Made by a program: the position numbers and the translations under genes. Below the pieces are notes generated by a model. It ran no database searches, had not been told where the DNA came from, and saw only the letters and a program-made list of their open reading frames with translations. Below, piece by piece: positions 1 to 7,759 of a stretch of 47,746 nucleotides of DNA. The DNA is from Campylobacterota bacterium (GTDB taxonomy: Bacteria; Campylobacterota; Campylobacteria; Campylobacterales; Hydrogenimonadaceae), in contig JAADEJ010000059.1 of the NCBI GenBank assembly GCA_013153475.1, positions 1 to 47,746 on the forward strand. The letters are read 5' to 3'. Position 1 is the stretch's first letter. The number at the start of each line of letters is the position of its first letter.

Positions 1-153
1 CGCCGCCGCAACGAGGCCGAGCGCCGTTTTGTGGCGGGTGACCTGGCGGGGGCACGGGAGCGGATGGCGCCCATTGCCAACCTGATGTTGCCCGTTAATA
101 TCGCCCTGGGCGTTTTGGCGCTGGTGCTTGGGATCTTTTTGCGGGGCTTTTAG
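1..153 (+). CDS. C-terminal end of an unidentified membrane protein (partial)
   Basis: An open frame enters from the left edge and stops at TAG 151-153, giving the last 50 residues. They are an Arg/Glu-rich amphipathic stretch followed by a hydrophobic segment of about 20 residues (NLMLPVNIALGVLALVLGIF) and a short RGF tail. This is what a final transmembrane helix with a short exposed end looks like. The stop is directly followed by the ATG of maf at 154, so the two are almost certainly co-transcribed. The tail resembles the last helix of CopD-type or other small integral membrane proteins, but 50 residues are too few to assign a family. Confidence 0.7.
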   Translation, partial: RRRNEAERRFVAGDLAGARERMAPIANLMLPVNIALGVLALVLGIFLRGF

Positions 154-702
154 ATGGTGATACTCGCTTCCGGCTCCGCTACACGGGCAAAGATTTTAAA
201 AAAAGCGGGGGTGGCCTTTTGGCAACAACCTTGCGATTTTGACGAAGAGAGCCTGCGGTATGAGGTGCCGGCCCACTTTGTCTACCACGCCGCCATGGGG
301 AAAATGCGCGCGTGTGAAGCCGAACGTGGGCTTGAGACCCCCTTGCTCTGCGCCGATACGGTCGTAAGCGCGGGCGGCAAGATTTTGCGCAAGGCCAAAG
401 ACGAAGCGGAGGCAAGAGCGCTCCTGCTGAGCCAAAGCGGCGCGGAGGTTGAGATTATCACCTGCATGGTCTACAAGTCGGTGCGCAAGACCTTCATAGA
501 CCTCTCTGTCACCCGCTACCTTTTTGATCCTTTCGATGAAGCGGAGCTGGCGCGTTATCTCGCAAGCGGCGAGTGGCGCGGCAAGGCGGGGGCGTGCATG
601 GTGGAGGGCTTTTGCAAACCCTACATCCGCGAAGTGGTGGGGTATGAGAGTTGCGCCATGGGGCTGACGGTGGAAAAACTGCTCCCGTGGCTGGAAGGGT
701 AG
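154..702 (+). CDS. maf: Maf-family nucleotide pyrophosphatase
   Basis: A 182-residue protein of normal Maf length. Maf proteins hydrolyse non-canonical or modified nucleoside triphosphates (dTTP/UTP, m7GTP, pseudo-UTP types) to the monophosphate and are linked to septum control when overproduced. Seen here: the N-terminal nucleotide-binding motif LASGSATR, a variant of the usual LASxSPRR; a central CADTVVS segment carrying the catalytic Asp; and a C-terminal GKAGACMVEGF segment matching the conserved G-x-A/Y-G-x-x-G region. The Pro of SPRR is replaced by Ala-Thr, so which Maf subfamily (YhdE or YceF) it belongs to is not clear. The start is the ATG directly abutting the upstream stop; bioF follows after 7 bases. 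Confidence 0.9.
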   Translation: MVILASGSATRAKILKKAGVAFWQQPCDFDEESLRYEVPAHFVYHAAMGKMRACEAERGLETPLLCADTVVSAGGKILRKAKDEAEARALLLSQSGAEVEIITCMVYKSVRKTFIDLSVTRYLFDPFDEAELARYLASGEWRGKAGACMVEGFCKPYIREVVGYESCAMGLTVEKLLPWLEG

Positions 703-709
703 ATCGCAG

Positions 710-1810
710 ATGTTTTATGAAAAGGAGCTGACAGCCCTCAAGCGCGCGGGGCGTTTTCGCGAGCCGATCGCGCTTGATGTCGATGCCGTGGATATGGCCT
801 CCAACGACTACCTGGGGCTGGCGCATAAAAGAAAGCTCTTTAAACGGGCCTGCAAGCGTGTCGGCGCCTTTGCCTGGCACGCCCCCAAAGCCTCACTCTA
901 TCTGGGAGGATACCACCCGCTTCACCGGGAACTGGAAGATCTGCTGAGCAAACGCACGGGCTTTGAGAAGAGCACGCTGTTTGGGAGCGGTTTTTTGGCC
1001 AACCTGGGGCTGATTGAGGCGCTGGTGCGGCGTCGGGACGTGCTCTTTATGGACGCGCGTTACCACGCCAGCGGCATGACGGCGGCCAGACTTCTGCAAG
1101 GCAAAGTGGTGACCTTTGCCCATAACGACATGGACGATCTGGTGCGAAAGCTTTCCGAAACACCCGTCAAAGGGCGGTGCATCATTGCCGTGGAGGGGGT
1201 CTACTCAATGGAGGGCGACATGGTGCCCAAAGAGGTTTTTGAGGTCGCCGACTGGTTTGGGGCGCTTTTGATTGTGGATGAGGCCCATAGCGTGGGCACC
1301 GTGGGGCCCCGTTTGATGGGGGTGTTTGACCGCTACGGCATTACGCCCGCGCCCAACCATATTAAAATGGGTACTTTGGGTAAGGCGCTGGGCAGTTACG
1401 GCGCTTACGTGTCGGCGAGCGCGGAGGTTGTAAGCTATCTGCAAAATCGGGCCAAATCGCAAATTTACGCCACGGCCCCGTCGCTCTTTGATACGGCGTT
1501 GGCCATTGAGGGATTTGGCTATATTCACAAAAAAAGAGAAAAGCTCAAAGAAAAGATCAAGGCCCTGCGTCTTGGTGCCGAGGCGGCAACGGGCCGGTTG
1601 CCCGAGGGGATGATCGTGCCGGTGCCCATGCCCGATATCGCCACGGCGATGGCCGTACGCCAAAGCCTGCGCCGGGAGGGGTTTGAGGTGGGGGCCGTGC
1701 GCCCGCCGACGGTACAGACGCCGATGCTTCGGGTCATTTTGCGCACGCTGTTTAAGCCAAGCCTCTATCGTCGGCTCTTCGCGCGGATCGGGGAGTTGGC
1801 GGGTGGATAG
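710..1810 (+). CDS. bioF: 8-amino-7-oxononanoate synthase-type PLP enzyme
   Basis: A 366-residue fold-type I PLP enzyme of the alpha-oxoamine synthase family. BioF condenses pimeloyl-ACP (or -CoA) with L-alanine in biotin synthesis. Visible motifs are the substrate-side NDYLGL near residue 30, the PLP-stacking HAS region after MDARY, VDEAHSVGTVG holding the Asp that pairs with the pyridine nitrogen, and MGTLGKALGSYG with the Schiff-base Lys. Length is slightly below the usual 380-390 residues. The ATG at 710 has GGAAGGG about 12 bases upstream. The end overlaps the GTG start of the ABC ATPase by 8 bases. Helicobacter pylori also has bioF next to the PBP1A gene. The related 2-amino-3-ketobutyrate ligase (kbl) is an alternative, judged less likely from the neighbourhood. 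Confidence 0.85.
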   Translation: MFYEKELTALKRAGRFREPIALDVDAVDMASNDYLGLAHKRKLFKRACKRVGAFAWHAPKASLYLGGYHPLHRELEDLLSKRTGFEKSTLFGSGFLANLGLIEALVRRRDVLFMDARYHASGMTAARLLQGKVVTFAHNDMDDLVRKLSETPVKGRCIIAVEGVYSMEGDMVPKEVFEVADWFGALLIVDEAHSVGTVGPRLMGVFDRYGITPAPNHIKMGTLGKALGSYGAYVSASAEVVSYLQNRAKSQIYATAPSLFDTALAIEGFGYIHKKREKLKEKIKALRLGAEAATGRLPEGMIVPVPMPDIATAMAVRQSLRREGFEVGAVRPPTVQTPMLRVILRTLFKPSLYRRLFARIGELAGG

Positions 1811-2501
1811 GTTTGTCTGCGAGCGCCTTGAGATCTTTCGGGGCGATGAGGTCTTTGTGGATATCGCTTTTACGATCGAGCGCTCCATGGCCCTGGTGGG
1901 TGAGAGCGGTAGCGGCAAGAGCCTGACGCTCAAAGCCCTGCTGGGAATGTTGCCCAAAGGGTTTGATTCAACCCTTTCTTATCGGGCCCCCTTTGGGTTG
2001 AGGCGGGGCGAGACGGTGGGGTATGTGCCCCAAAACCCCTTTACCGCGCTCTCGCCCCTGACCCGGATTAAAGATCAGTGGATCGTGGGGGCGCACAGGG
2101 CGGCGGCGCGGATGGAAGAGGTGGGGCTTGATGCGTCGCTTTTGGAGCGCTTTCCCCCCGAGCTTTCGGGCGGGCAACTGCAACGGGTGGTGATCGCCAT
2201 GGCGCTCTCGTCCAGCCCCCGGTTACTGCTCTTGGACGAGCCCACCACGGCGCTGGATGCCGCCTTGCGTCACACGGTGGTGCAATTACTGCTACAATTA
2301 CAGAAAAACGAAGGATTTTTGATGCTTTTTGTCACCCACGACATCGCCACGGCGGCGGCGTTGTGCGAAGAGATGACCGTGATTCGCTCCGGCAGGGTCG
2401 TGGAGCGCGGGCCGACGGCCCTGTTGACGGCTGAGCCGGCCAATGACTATACCCGTGCCCTGATGGAGGCCAACTTCGCCAACCGGGAGTTTCGACGTTG
2501 A
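1803..2501 (+). CDS. ABC transporter ATP-binding protein, Opp/Dpp/Nik type, orphan
   Basis: A 232-residue ATPase with all nucleotide-binding motifs in order: Walker A GESGSGKS (33-40), Q-loop VPQNPF (75-80), signature LSGGQLQR (121-128), Walker B LLLLDEPT (141-148) and the switch His in VTHD (177-180). QNP after the Q-loop and the TALSPLTRI segment are typical of oligopeptide/dipeptide/nickel importer ATPases of the OppD/DppD/NikD type. I chose GTG 1803, which overlaps bioF by 8 bases; an in-frame ATG at 1683 lies inside bioF and would add residues unlike the family. It lacks the C-terminal oligopeptide extension, and no permease or binding-protein gene is nearby. It may pair with a transporter encoded elsewhere. 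Confidence 0.85.
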   Translation: MDRFVCERLEIFRGDEVFVDIAFTIERSMALVGESGSGKSLTLKALLGMLPKGFDSTLSYRAPFGLRRGETVGYVPQNPFTALSPLTRIKDQWIVGAHRAAARMEEVGLDASLLERFPPELSGGQLQRVVIAMALSSSPRLLLLDEPTTALDAALRHTVVQLLLQLQKNEGFLMLFVTHDIATAAALCEEMTVIRSGRVVERGPTALLTAEPANDYTRALMEANFANREFRR

Positions 2502-4456
2502 TAGGCAAGCTTTTTCGCTGGACATTTTGGCTGGGCGTATTGGGTCTTTTGGCCGGTGCGGGGTATCTGGTATGGCTCTATTGGCAGATTGGGCATAGGA
2601 TCGAGCCGCTGGTAGATTTCAACCCGCCCAAAACCACCCAGGTTTTTGACCGCAACGGCGCGCTAATCGCCAACGTGTTCGCCAAGGAACACCGCCTCTA
2701 TGTCCCTTACAAAGAGATTCCCGGGCGGGTGATCGAGGCGCTGGTGGCCATTGAGGATACCCGTTTTTTCGAACACCACGGTGTCAACCCCGAAGCGATT
2801 TTCAGGGCCGTCATCAAAGATATCAAGGCCCGCCGGCTGGTGGAGGGGGCCTCTACGCTGACCCAGCAGTTGATCAAGTCGACGCTTTTGAGCCGGGAGA
2901 AGAAGCTCAAACGCAAAATCATAGAAGCGCTTCTTGCCGTAAAACTTGAGCAGACGCTGAGCAAAGAGGAGATACTGGAGCGCTATCTCAACGCCATCTT
3001 CTTCGGCCACGGCTACTACGGCATCAAGACGGCGGCAAAGGGCTATTTTCATAAAGACCTGGATGAGCTGACGTTAAAGGAGATCGCCGTGCTGGTAGGG
3101 CTTCCCAAAGCCCCCAGCGCATATGATCCCACCCGTCATTACGCCAACGCCATGGCCCGGGCCAACCGGGTTTTGGAGCGGATGCGCACCCTGGGGTGGA
3201 TCGACGAGGCGACCTATCTCAGAGAGATCAAGGCGGCCCCGAAGGTGTATGACGATACGCTGACGCAAAACAGGGCTCCCTATATTGTGGACGCGGTAGT
3301 GCAGAAGCTTCAAAAACGGCTTCCCGATCTGAAAACCGGAGGGTATCGGATCGAGACGGCGGTAGATCTGGAGTATCAGAAGATGGCCCGGAATGCACTG
3401 CGATACGGTTATGACGCCTACTGGAAGCGTCACGAAAAGCTCAAACCCGACGAGAACGTTTCGGAGAGTTTCAACGGGGCGATGGTGGTGCTTGACGGCC
3501 GAAGCGGCGACGTGCTGGCGCTGGTAGGCGGGGTGGATTACGCCAAAAGCGCCTTTAACCGCGCCGTCTCCTCCCGCCGCCAGCCCGGATCGGCTTTCAA
3601 ACCCTTCATTTACGAAACGGCTTTGAACCTGGGGTACAACCCCGAAAGCCTCATTCCCGATATCGCCCGAACCTACCGTTTCGAGGAGGGTGATACCGAC
3701 AAACTCTGGAAGCCCAAGAACTACGAGAAGGATTTCAAGGGACTCATGACGCTAAGGGAGGCGCTGGTGCATTCGCGCAACCTGGCCACCATCAACCTGG
3801 TCAGCGCCATCGGTATTCCCACACTGCATAAAAAGCTGGCGGTTTTCGGTATCAAAGATCTGCCCTATAACCTCTCCATTGCATTGGGTAACATCGCCGT
3901 CTCGCCTTTGCAGATGGCGCGTCTTTATACGGTCTTTGCCGATATGGGTGTATTGCACGAGCCCCGGCTGGTACTTGGGGTTTTGGATGATGAGGGGCAA
4001 GTGGTATGGCGCAACGAAGCCAAAGCCCAACGGGTCTACCGCCCCGAGCAGGCCTATTTGCTGGTCGATATACTGCGGGATGTGGTGAAGCGGGGCACGG
4101 GGCGGCGCGTCTACCTGCCCGGTGTGGATATCGCCGGAAAAACCGGTACCACCAACAACAGCGTCGATACCTGGTTTTGCTCTTTTACCCCCGATGTGGA
4201 GACGATTGTGTGGTTCGGTAACGACGACAATACCCCGCTACCCAAACATGAGACGGGGGGACGGACCGCCGGACCGAGCGCCAGATATTTCTATCGGGAT
4301 CTGATTGCCCGGCATCCCGAGTTCAAACGCCGTTTCAAGGAGCCAGAGGGGGTCTATCACGTCAAACGCAACGGACGGGATCTGATCTATACCGATCTGT
4401 CACCTCTGCCGCCCGAGTCGGTGACGGAGGGAGAAGAGGATGAAATTATCTTTTAA
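2498..4456 (+). CDS. mrcA: Class A penicillin-binding protein (PBP1A type)
   Basis: A 652-residue bifunctional peptidoglycan synthase. After a short cytoplasmic N-terminus comes one membrane anchor (about residues 8-30). The periplasmic part has a GT51 glycosyltransferase domain with EDTRFFEHHG (catalytic Glu), EGASTLTQQL and the RKIIEALLA region, then a transpeptidase domain with S365-A-F-K368, SRN and K548-T-G-T551. All catalytic motifs are intact, so both chain elongation and cross-linking are expected. The start is TTG 2498 overlapping the upstream TGA (TTGA), indicating translational coupling to the ABC ATPase. The C-terminus ends in an acidic tail (EGEEDE). H. pylori PBP1A (HP0597) is likewise next to bioF (HP0598). 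Confidence 0.93.
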   Translation: MIGKLFRWTFWLGVLGLLAGAGYLVWLYWQIGHRIEPLVDFNPPKTTQVFDRNGALIANVFAKEHRLYVPYKEIPGRVIEALVAIEDTRFFEHHGVNPEAIFRAVIKDIKARRLVEGASTLTQQLIKSTLLSREKKLKRKIIEALLAVKLEQTLSKEEILERYLNAIFFGHGYYGIKTAAKGYFHKDLDELTLKEIAVLVGLPKAPSAYDPTRHYANAMARANRVLERMRTLGWIDEATYLREIKAAPKVYDDTLTQNRAPYIVDAVVQKLQKRLPDLKTGGYRIETAVDLEYQKMARNALRYGYDAYWKRHEKLKPDENVSESFNGAMVVLDGRSGDVLALVGGVDYAKSAFNRAVSSRRQPGSAFKPFIYETALNLGYNPESLIPDIARTYRFEEGDTDKLWKPKNYEKDFKGLMTLREALVHSRNLATINLVSAIGIPTLHKKLAVFGIKDLPYNLSIALGNIAVSPLQMARLYTVFADMGVLHEPRLVLGVLDDEGQVVWRNEAKAQRVYRPEQAYLLVDILRDVVKRGTGRRVYLPGVDIAGKTGTTNNSVDTWFCSFTPDVETIVWFGNDDNTPLPKHETGGRTAGPSARYFYRDLIARHPEFKRRFKEPEGVYHVKRNGRDLIYTDLSPLPPESVTEGEEDEIIF

Positions 4457-4465
4457 GGATACGCC

Positions 4466-5848
4466 ATGACACCGAAAGAACGTTACAAAAAACTCAAACA
4501 GCACCTCAGTGAGGAGAATCCGGTACTGTTGGATGTCATCAAACAGTATGAGCAGTTGGACAAAACCGCCCACGCGCTCGGTTTTTTGGAGCCGGAGCAG
4601 AGTTTTACCGAAAAGATCTCCTGGTGGCCGCTCATTTCGGTGTTGGGGACCTTCTCGGCGGGAAAATCGACATTTATCAACAGTTACCTGGGGGTCAAGG
4701 TACAAGAGAGCGGCAACCAGGCGGTGGACGACAAATTTACCGTCATCACCTACGGCAACGACGAAAAGCCCATGACCCTGCCGGGTCTGGCGCTGGATGC
4801 CGATCCCCGGTTTCCTTTTTACAATATCAGCGAAGAGGTGGAGAAAGTAGAAAAAGGGGAGGGAAACCGGGTCAACCTCTATCTACAGCTCAAAACCGTC
4901 AAGTCCGACGCCATCAAAGGGGAGATTCTCATCGACTCGCCCGGTTTCGACGCGGACAGCCAACGCGACGCCGTTTTGCGTATTACCGACCATATTATCG
5001 GCATGAGCGACCTGGTGCTCATCTTTTTTGACGCCCGGCATCCCGAACCGGGCGCCATGCGCGATACCCTCAAGCATCTGGTGGGCGCGACGATGGGACA
5101 GCGCGACAGCGACAAAATTTTGTATATCCTCAACCAGATCGATACCACCGCCAAAGAGGACAACCTCGAAGAGGTGATGGGCGCGTGGCAGCGGGCGCTG
5201 TCGCAACAGGGGTTGATTTCGGGCAACTTTTTCGCTGTCTATGACGAGTCGGCCGCCGGCCCCATTGACGACGCGGCGGTGGCGGAGCGGTTGAGGCGCA
5301 AACGGGATGAGGATATGGCCAAGATCGTCAGTCGCATGGAGGGAGTGAAGGTGGAGCGGGCCTACCGTATTTCCAAAGCGCTGGAGGACTTTGCCAAGGA
5401 GATTATCCAGAACAAGCTGCCGACTCTCAAAGAGAGTCTCAACCGCTGGGGGCGGCGGGTGTTGCTGGCCGATCTCTTGACCCTCGGGCTTCTGGGCGGC
5501 GGCGCCTGGGCCGCCGTGATGTTAGGGGCGGTGCCCGCCGGTCTGGCGTGGGGGCTTTACGGTGCGGCGGCGTTGCTGATTGTATTGCTGCACTTTCGCT
5601 ACCGTAAATGGTTCGCCGCCGCCGAATTGCATCGGTGGGGCGAAAAAGATGAGAAGATGGCTGCTGCCGTGGCCCACAATACCCGTTGGTACCGCCCGAT
5701 GCTAAGGGTCTGGCTGCCGGGTTGGAGCCGCCGTGCCGCCGAGCGGCTGGAACGGGTGATCGACTACTCCAAAGCGGCGATTCGCCGCCTGAACGATCAG
5801 TATGTCAGCCCCGCTGGGGCGGATGTCAAAGAGGAAACGACGCTTTAA
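4466..5848 (+). CDS. Dynamin/EHD-like membrane GTPase
   Basis: A 460-residue protein of the dynamin superfamily. GTPase motifs are G1 GTFSAGKS (61-68), a probable G2 Thr in KFTVITYG (90-97), G3 DSPG (157-160) and G4 NQID (223-226). Residues 40-60 before the P-loop and the segment SDLVLIFFDARHPEP (181-195) with following helices resemble EHD-type ATPases/GTPases more than classical dynamins. Residues 300-330 are helical and charged. Residues 333-377 are two closely spaced hydrophobic segments forming a membrane hairpin or paddle, followed by a basic helical tail. Such proteins remodel or fuse membranes; the target here is unknown. It starts 10 bases after mrcA with AAGGA upstream, so it may share the envelope operon. 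Its stop shares TTAA with the convergent gene. Only one such gene is visible here, although Campylobacter has a tandem dynamin-like pair. Confidence 0.82.
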   Translation: MTPKERYKKLKQHLSEENPVLLDVIKQYEQLDKTAHALGFLEPEQSFTEKISWWPLISVLGTFSAGKSTFINSYLGVKVQESGNQAVDDKFTVITYGNDEKPMTLPGLALDADPRFPFYNISEEVEKVEKGEGNRVNLYLQLKTVKSDAIKGEILIDSPGFDADSQRDAVLRITDHIIGMSDLVLIFFDARHPEPGAMRDTLKHLVGATMGQRDSDKILYILNQIDTTAKEDNLEEVMGAWQRALSQQGLISGNFFAVYDESAAGPIDDAAVAERLRRKRDEDMAKIVSRMEGVKVERAYRISKALEDFAKEIIQNKLPTLKESLNRWGRRVLLADLLTLGLLGGGAWAAVMLGAVPAGLAWGLYGAAALLIVLLHFRYRKWFAAAELHRWGEKDEKMAAAVAHNTRWYRPMLRVWLPGWSRRAAERLERVIDYSKAAIRRLNDQYVSPAGADVKEETTL

Positions 5849-7509
5849 CGCTTCAAAAAGGCGGGTACCTCTTTGTAGGTGACGGGCTTGGCGAAGAGAT
5901 AGCCCTGCATCTCTTCGCATCCCATCTCTTCGAGTATCTGTTTCTGTCTTCCTTTTTCCACCCCTTTGGCCAGGGCGTCCAGTCCCATGGCCGATGCGAC
6001 CGCCAAAGAGGCTTTGACGATATGGTTGGGGGTATCGCTTTCGATCCGGCTGATAAGGTTGCGGTCGATCTTGAGTTTCTTGAAATCGTACTTTTTCAGA
6101 TCGCTTAATGAGGAGTAACCGCTTCCGAAGTCGTCGATGCTGATTTGGCAGCCGAGCTCCGTAATCTTTTTGATATTCTCCAATCCCTCTTTCCCGGCCT
6201 GTAACAGGCTCTTTTCGGTAATCTCGAATTCGATGCGCCGGGCGGGGATCTCGTAACGCTCCAGGATGGTCTTGGTAAAGGCGAACCAGGATTTGTCCAT
6301 GACCTGTTTATGGGAGAGATTGATGGAGAGGAGAAAATCGTCGATGGCCGTCTCCCGTTCCCACTCCCTGAGACGTCGGCAGCAGTTTTCGAATACCCAG
6401 CGGCCGATACGGATGATCAGTGTACTCTCTTCGGCGACGGGGATGAATTCTGTTGGGGTGAATGTCTCTCCGATGGAGGCTTTGAGACGAAGGAGCGCCT
6501 CGAAACCGATTACCTTGCCGCCCAGAATATCGATCTGCGGTTGGAACAGAAGGTAGAAATTCCCTTTTTCCAGCGCTTCGCTGAGAATCTGCTCGATGCG
6601 GTAGTGGCGTTTGATGGCATGGTCGATGGCGTCGGTGTAGTAGCGGAAACCGTGTTTGCCCTCTTTTTTGGCCAGGTACATGGCGTTGTCGGCGTTTTTG
6701 ATGAGTGTTTCGGTGGTGGTGCCGTCTTTGGGGAAGATGGCGATGCCGATACTGGTGCCGATATGATAGGCGACTTTGTTGACGACAAAAGGTTCGTCGA
6801 ACGCTTTGATGATCCGTTTGGCCAGATACATCAGCGCCTTGCGGTTTTTGTAGGGTTCGACCAACAGCAAAAACTCGTCTCCCCCGAAACGAGCGAGAAA
6901 GTCGCTGGTTCTTAGGACCTTTTGAAGACGTTGCGCCGCCTCTTTGAGAACGTTGTCTCCCGCTTCGTGGCCCAGGGTATCGTTGATGGTTTTGAAATTG
7001 TCCAGGTCGATGAAAAAGAGCGCCCCTTCGGTACCGTTGCGCTGGGCATGGCGGATCGCCTCTTCCAGTTTTCGGATAAAATAGAAACGGTTGGGCAGAC
7101 CGGTGAGGCGGTCGTGGGTGGCTTCGTAGAAGAGCTTTTTGGAAAAAGCCGACTCTTTCCGGTTGGCGGGTTGAAAGAGCAGCGCGTGGCCGAGCAGTCG
7201 GTTGGCGGGATCGAAAATCGGCGTGATGTCGGCATGGGTGGGAATGGGTCCCTGGGAGGTTCTGACGGTGACCCTGCCGTGGAACCCCTCCTCCTTTTCC
7301 AACGCGTGCCGTATCCGCTTGCGCTCACGGGGAAGGAAAAGGCTGTAAAGGTCGGTGATCTCCTCTTTGTCGAACAACTCCTCGAAAGATTTGTTGCAGA
7401 AGAGGTCGCCCTTGATGCGGTAAAAGAGGAAAGGAATACTGCTTTCGACGAAAAGGGTTTGAAGCGTCGTCAGGCATATGTCTGTTTCAGGGAGGGATTC
7501 GTAACGCAA
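5845..7509 (-). CDS. PAS-GGDEF-EAL cyclic-di-GMP protein, EAL probably inactive
   Basis: A 554-residue cytoplasmic signalling protein without membrane segments. Residues about 15-120 form a PAS-like sensor; the GGDEF domain has RFGGDEF (GGDEF 209-213) preceded five residues earlier by the inhibitory-site motif RTSD; the EAL domain starts with E337-A-L. The cyclase looks functional. In the EAL domain N (SINLS), EITEKS, DDFGSGYSSL and KLKID are present, but the conserved AEGVE reads AKGVE: Lys515, codon at 5965-5967, replaces a catalytic Glu. Diguanylate cyclase output, with the EAL domain binding or sensing c-di-GMP, is therefore the likeliest role. The start is TTG 7507-7509 with a GGCGGA ribosome site just upstream and TATAAT at 7538-7543. 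It is convergent with the dynamin-like gene and overlaps it by 4 bases. Confidence 0.88.
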   Translation of the reverse strand: MRYESLPETDICLTTLQTLFVESSIPFLFYRIKGDLFCNKSFEELFDKEEITDLYSLFLPRERKRIRHALEKEEGFHGRVTVRTSQGPIPTHADITPIFDPANRLLGHALLFQPANRKESAFSKKLFYEATHDRLTGLPNRFYFIRKLEEAIRHAQRNGTEGALFFIDLDNFKTINDTLGHEAGDNVLKEAAQRLQKVLRTSDFLARFGGDEFLLLVEPYKNRKALMYLAKRIIKAFDEPFVVNKVAYHIGTSIGIAIFPKDGTTTETLIKNADNAMYLAKKEGKHGFRYYTDAIDHAIKRHYRIEQILSEALEKGNFYLLFQPQIDILGGKVIGFEALLRLKASIGETFTPTEFIPVAEESTLIIRIGRWVFENCCRRLREWERETAIDDFLLSINLSHKQVMDKSWFAFTKTILERYEIPARRIEFEITEKSLLQAGKEGLENIKKITELGCQISIDDFGSGYSSLSDLKKYDFKKLKIDRNLISRIESDTPNHIVKASLAVASAMGLDALAKGVEKGRQKQILEEMGCEEMQGYLFAKPVTYKEVPAFLKR

Positions 7510-7537
7510 ATTCCGCCTTTTTTACAGGTAATATTCT

Positions 7538-7543
7538 ATTATA
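7538..7543 (-). promoter_or_regulatory. -10 box for the PAS-GGDEF-EAL gene
   Basis: On the minus strand this reads TATAAT, 28 bases before the TTG start at 7509. The surrounding bases are AT-rich, as is usual for Campylobacterota sigma-70 promoters, which often lack a clear -35 box. Assignment rests on position and the perfect hexamer only. Confidence 0.5.
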
Positions 7544-7699
7544 CAATAAATTTTTAAAAGAAAAAATTCTATTCGGTTACGAAAATTCGTACCGGATGAT
7601 GCTTTTCCTCCCCTGTTTGATAAAAAGATTATAGCGAAAAAGCGTTACCCGTTAAAAAACGGTGATAGTGCAGACAACCATTAATCTATATTGTCACTA

Positions 7700-7724
7700 A
7701 ACTTGACATAGTTTCTGTCAAGTT
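7700..7724. promoter_or_regulatory. HAIR-like inverted repeat, probable heat-shock operator of htpG
   Basis: A perfect inverted repeat: AACTTGACA (7700-7708), a 7-base spacer, TGTCAAGTT (7716-7724). The layout copies the HspR-associated inverted repeat HAIR (CTTGAGT-N7-ACTCAAG): same CTTGA/TCAAG cores, same 7-base spacer. It covers the -35 box and most of the spacer of the htpG promoter, so a bound protein would block RNA polymerase. HspR, a MerR-family repressor of chaperone genes, exists in Helicobacter and Campylobacter. The last two bases of each core arm differ from consensus (CA instead of GT), so another regulator is possible. Confidence 0.7.
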
Positions 7725-7731
7725 GTACAAT
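7703..7731 (+). promoter_or_regulatory. Sigma-70 promoter of htpG
   Basis: The -35 box TTGACA (7703-7708) is a perfect consensus and is followed after exactly 17 bases by -10 box TACAAT (7726-7731), one mismatch from consensus. Transcription would start near 7738, leaving a leader of about 22 bases with ribosome site AAGGAG (7746-7751) eight bases before the ATG at 7760. This is the strongest canonical promoter in the window. Confidence 0.85.
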
Positions 7732-7759
7732 TGCAACTAAAAAACAAGGAGTTTTGCGC

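Noticed and set aside
1683-1802. Upstream in-frame ATG extending the ABC ATPase by 40 residues
   Set aside because: The extension lies inside bioF, is Arg/Cys-rich and non-conserved; GTG 1803 gives the family's usual N-terminus.
7620-7670. Short inverted repeats before htpG (such as CCGTT-AAAA-AACGG) as a CIRCE element
   Set aside because: CIRCE is TTAGCACTC-N9-GAGTGCTAA; nothing similar is present.
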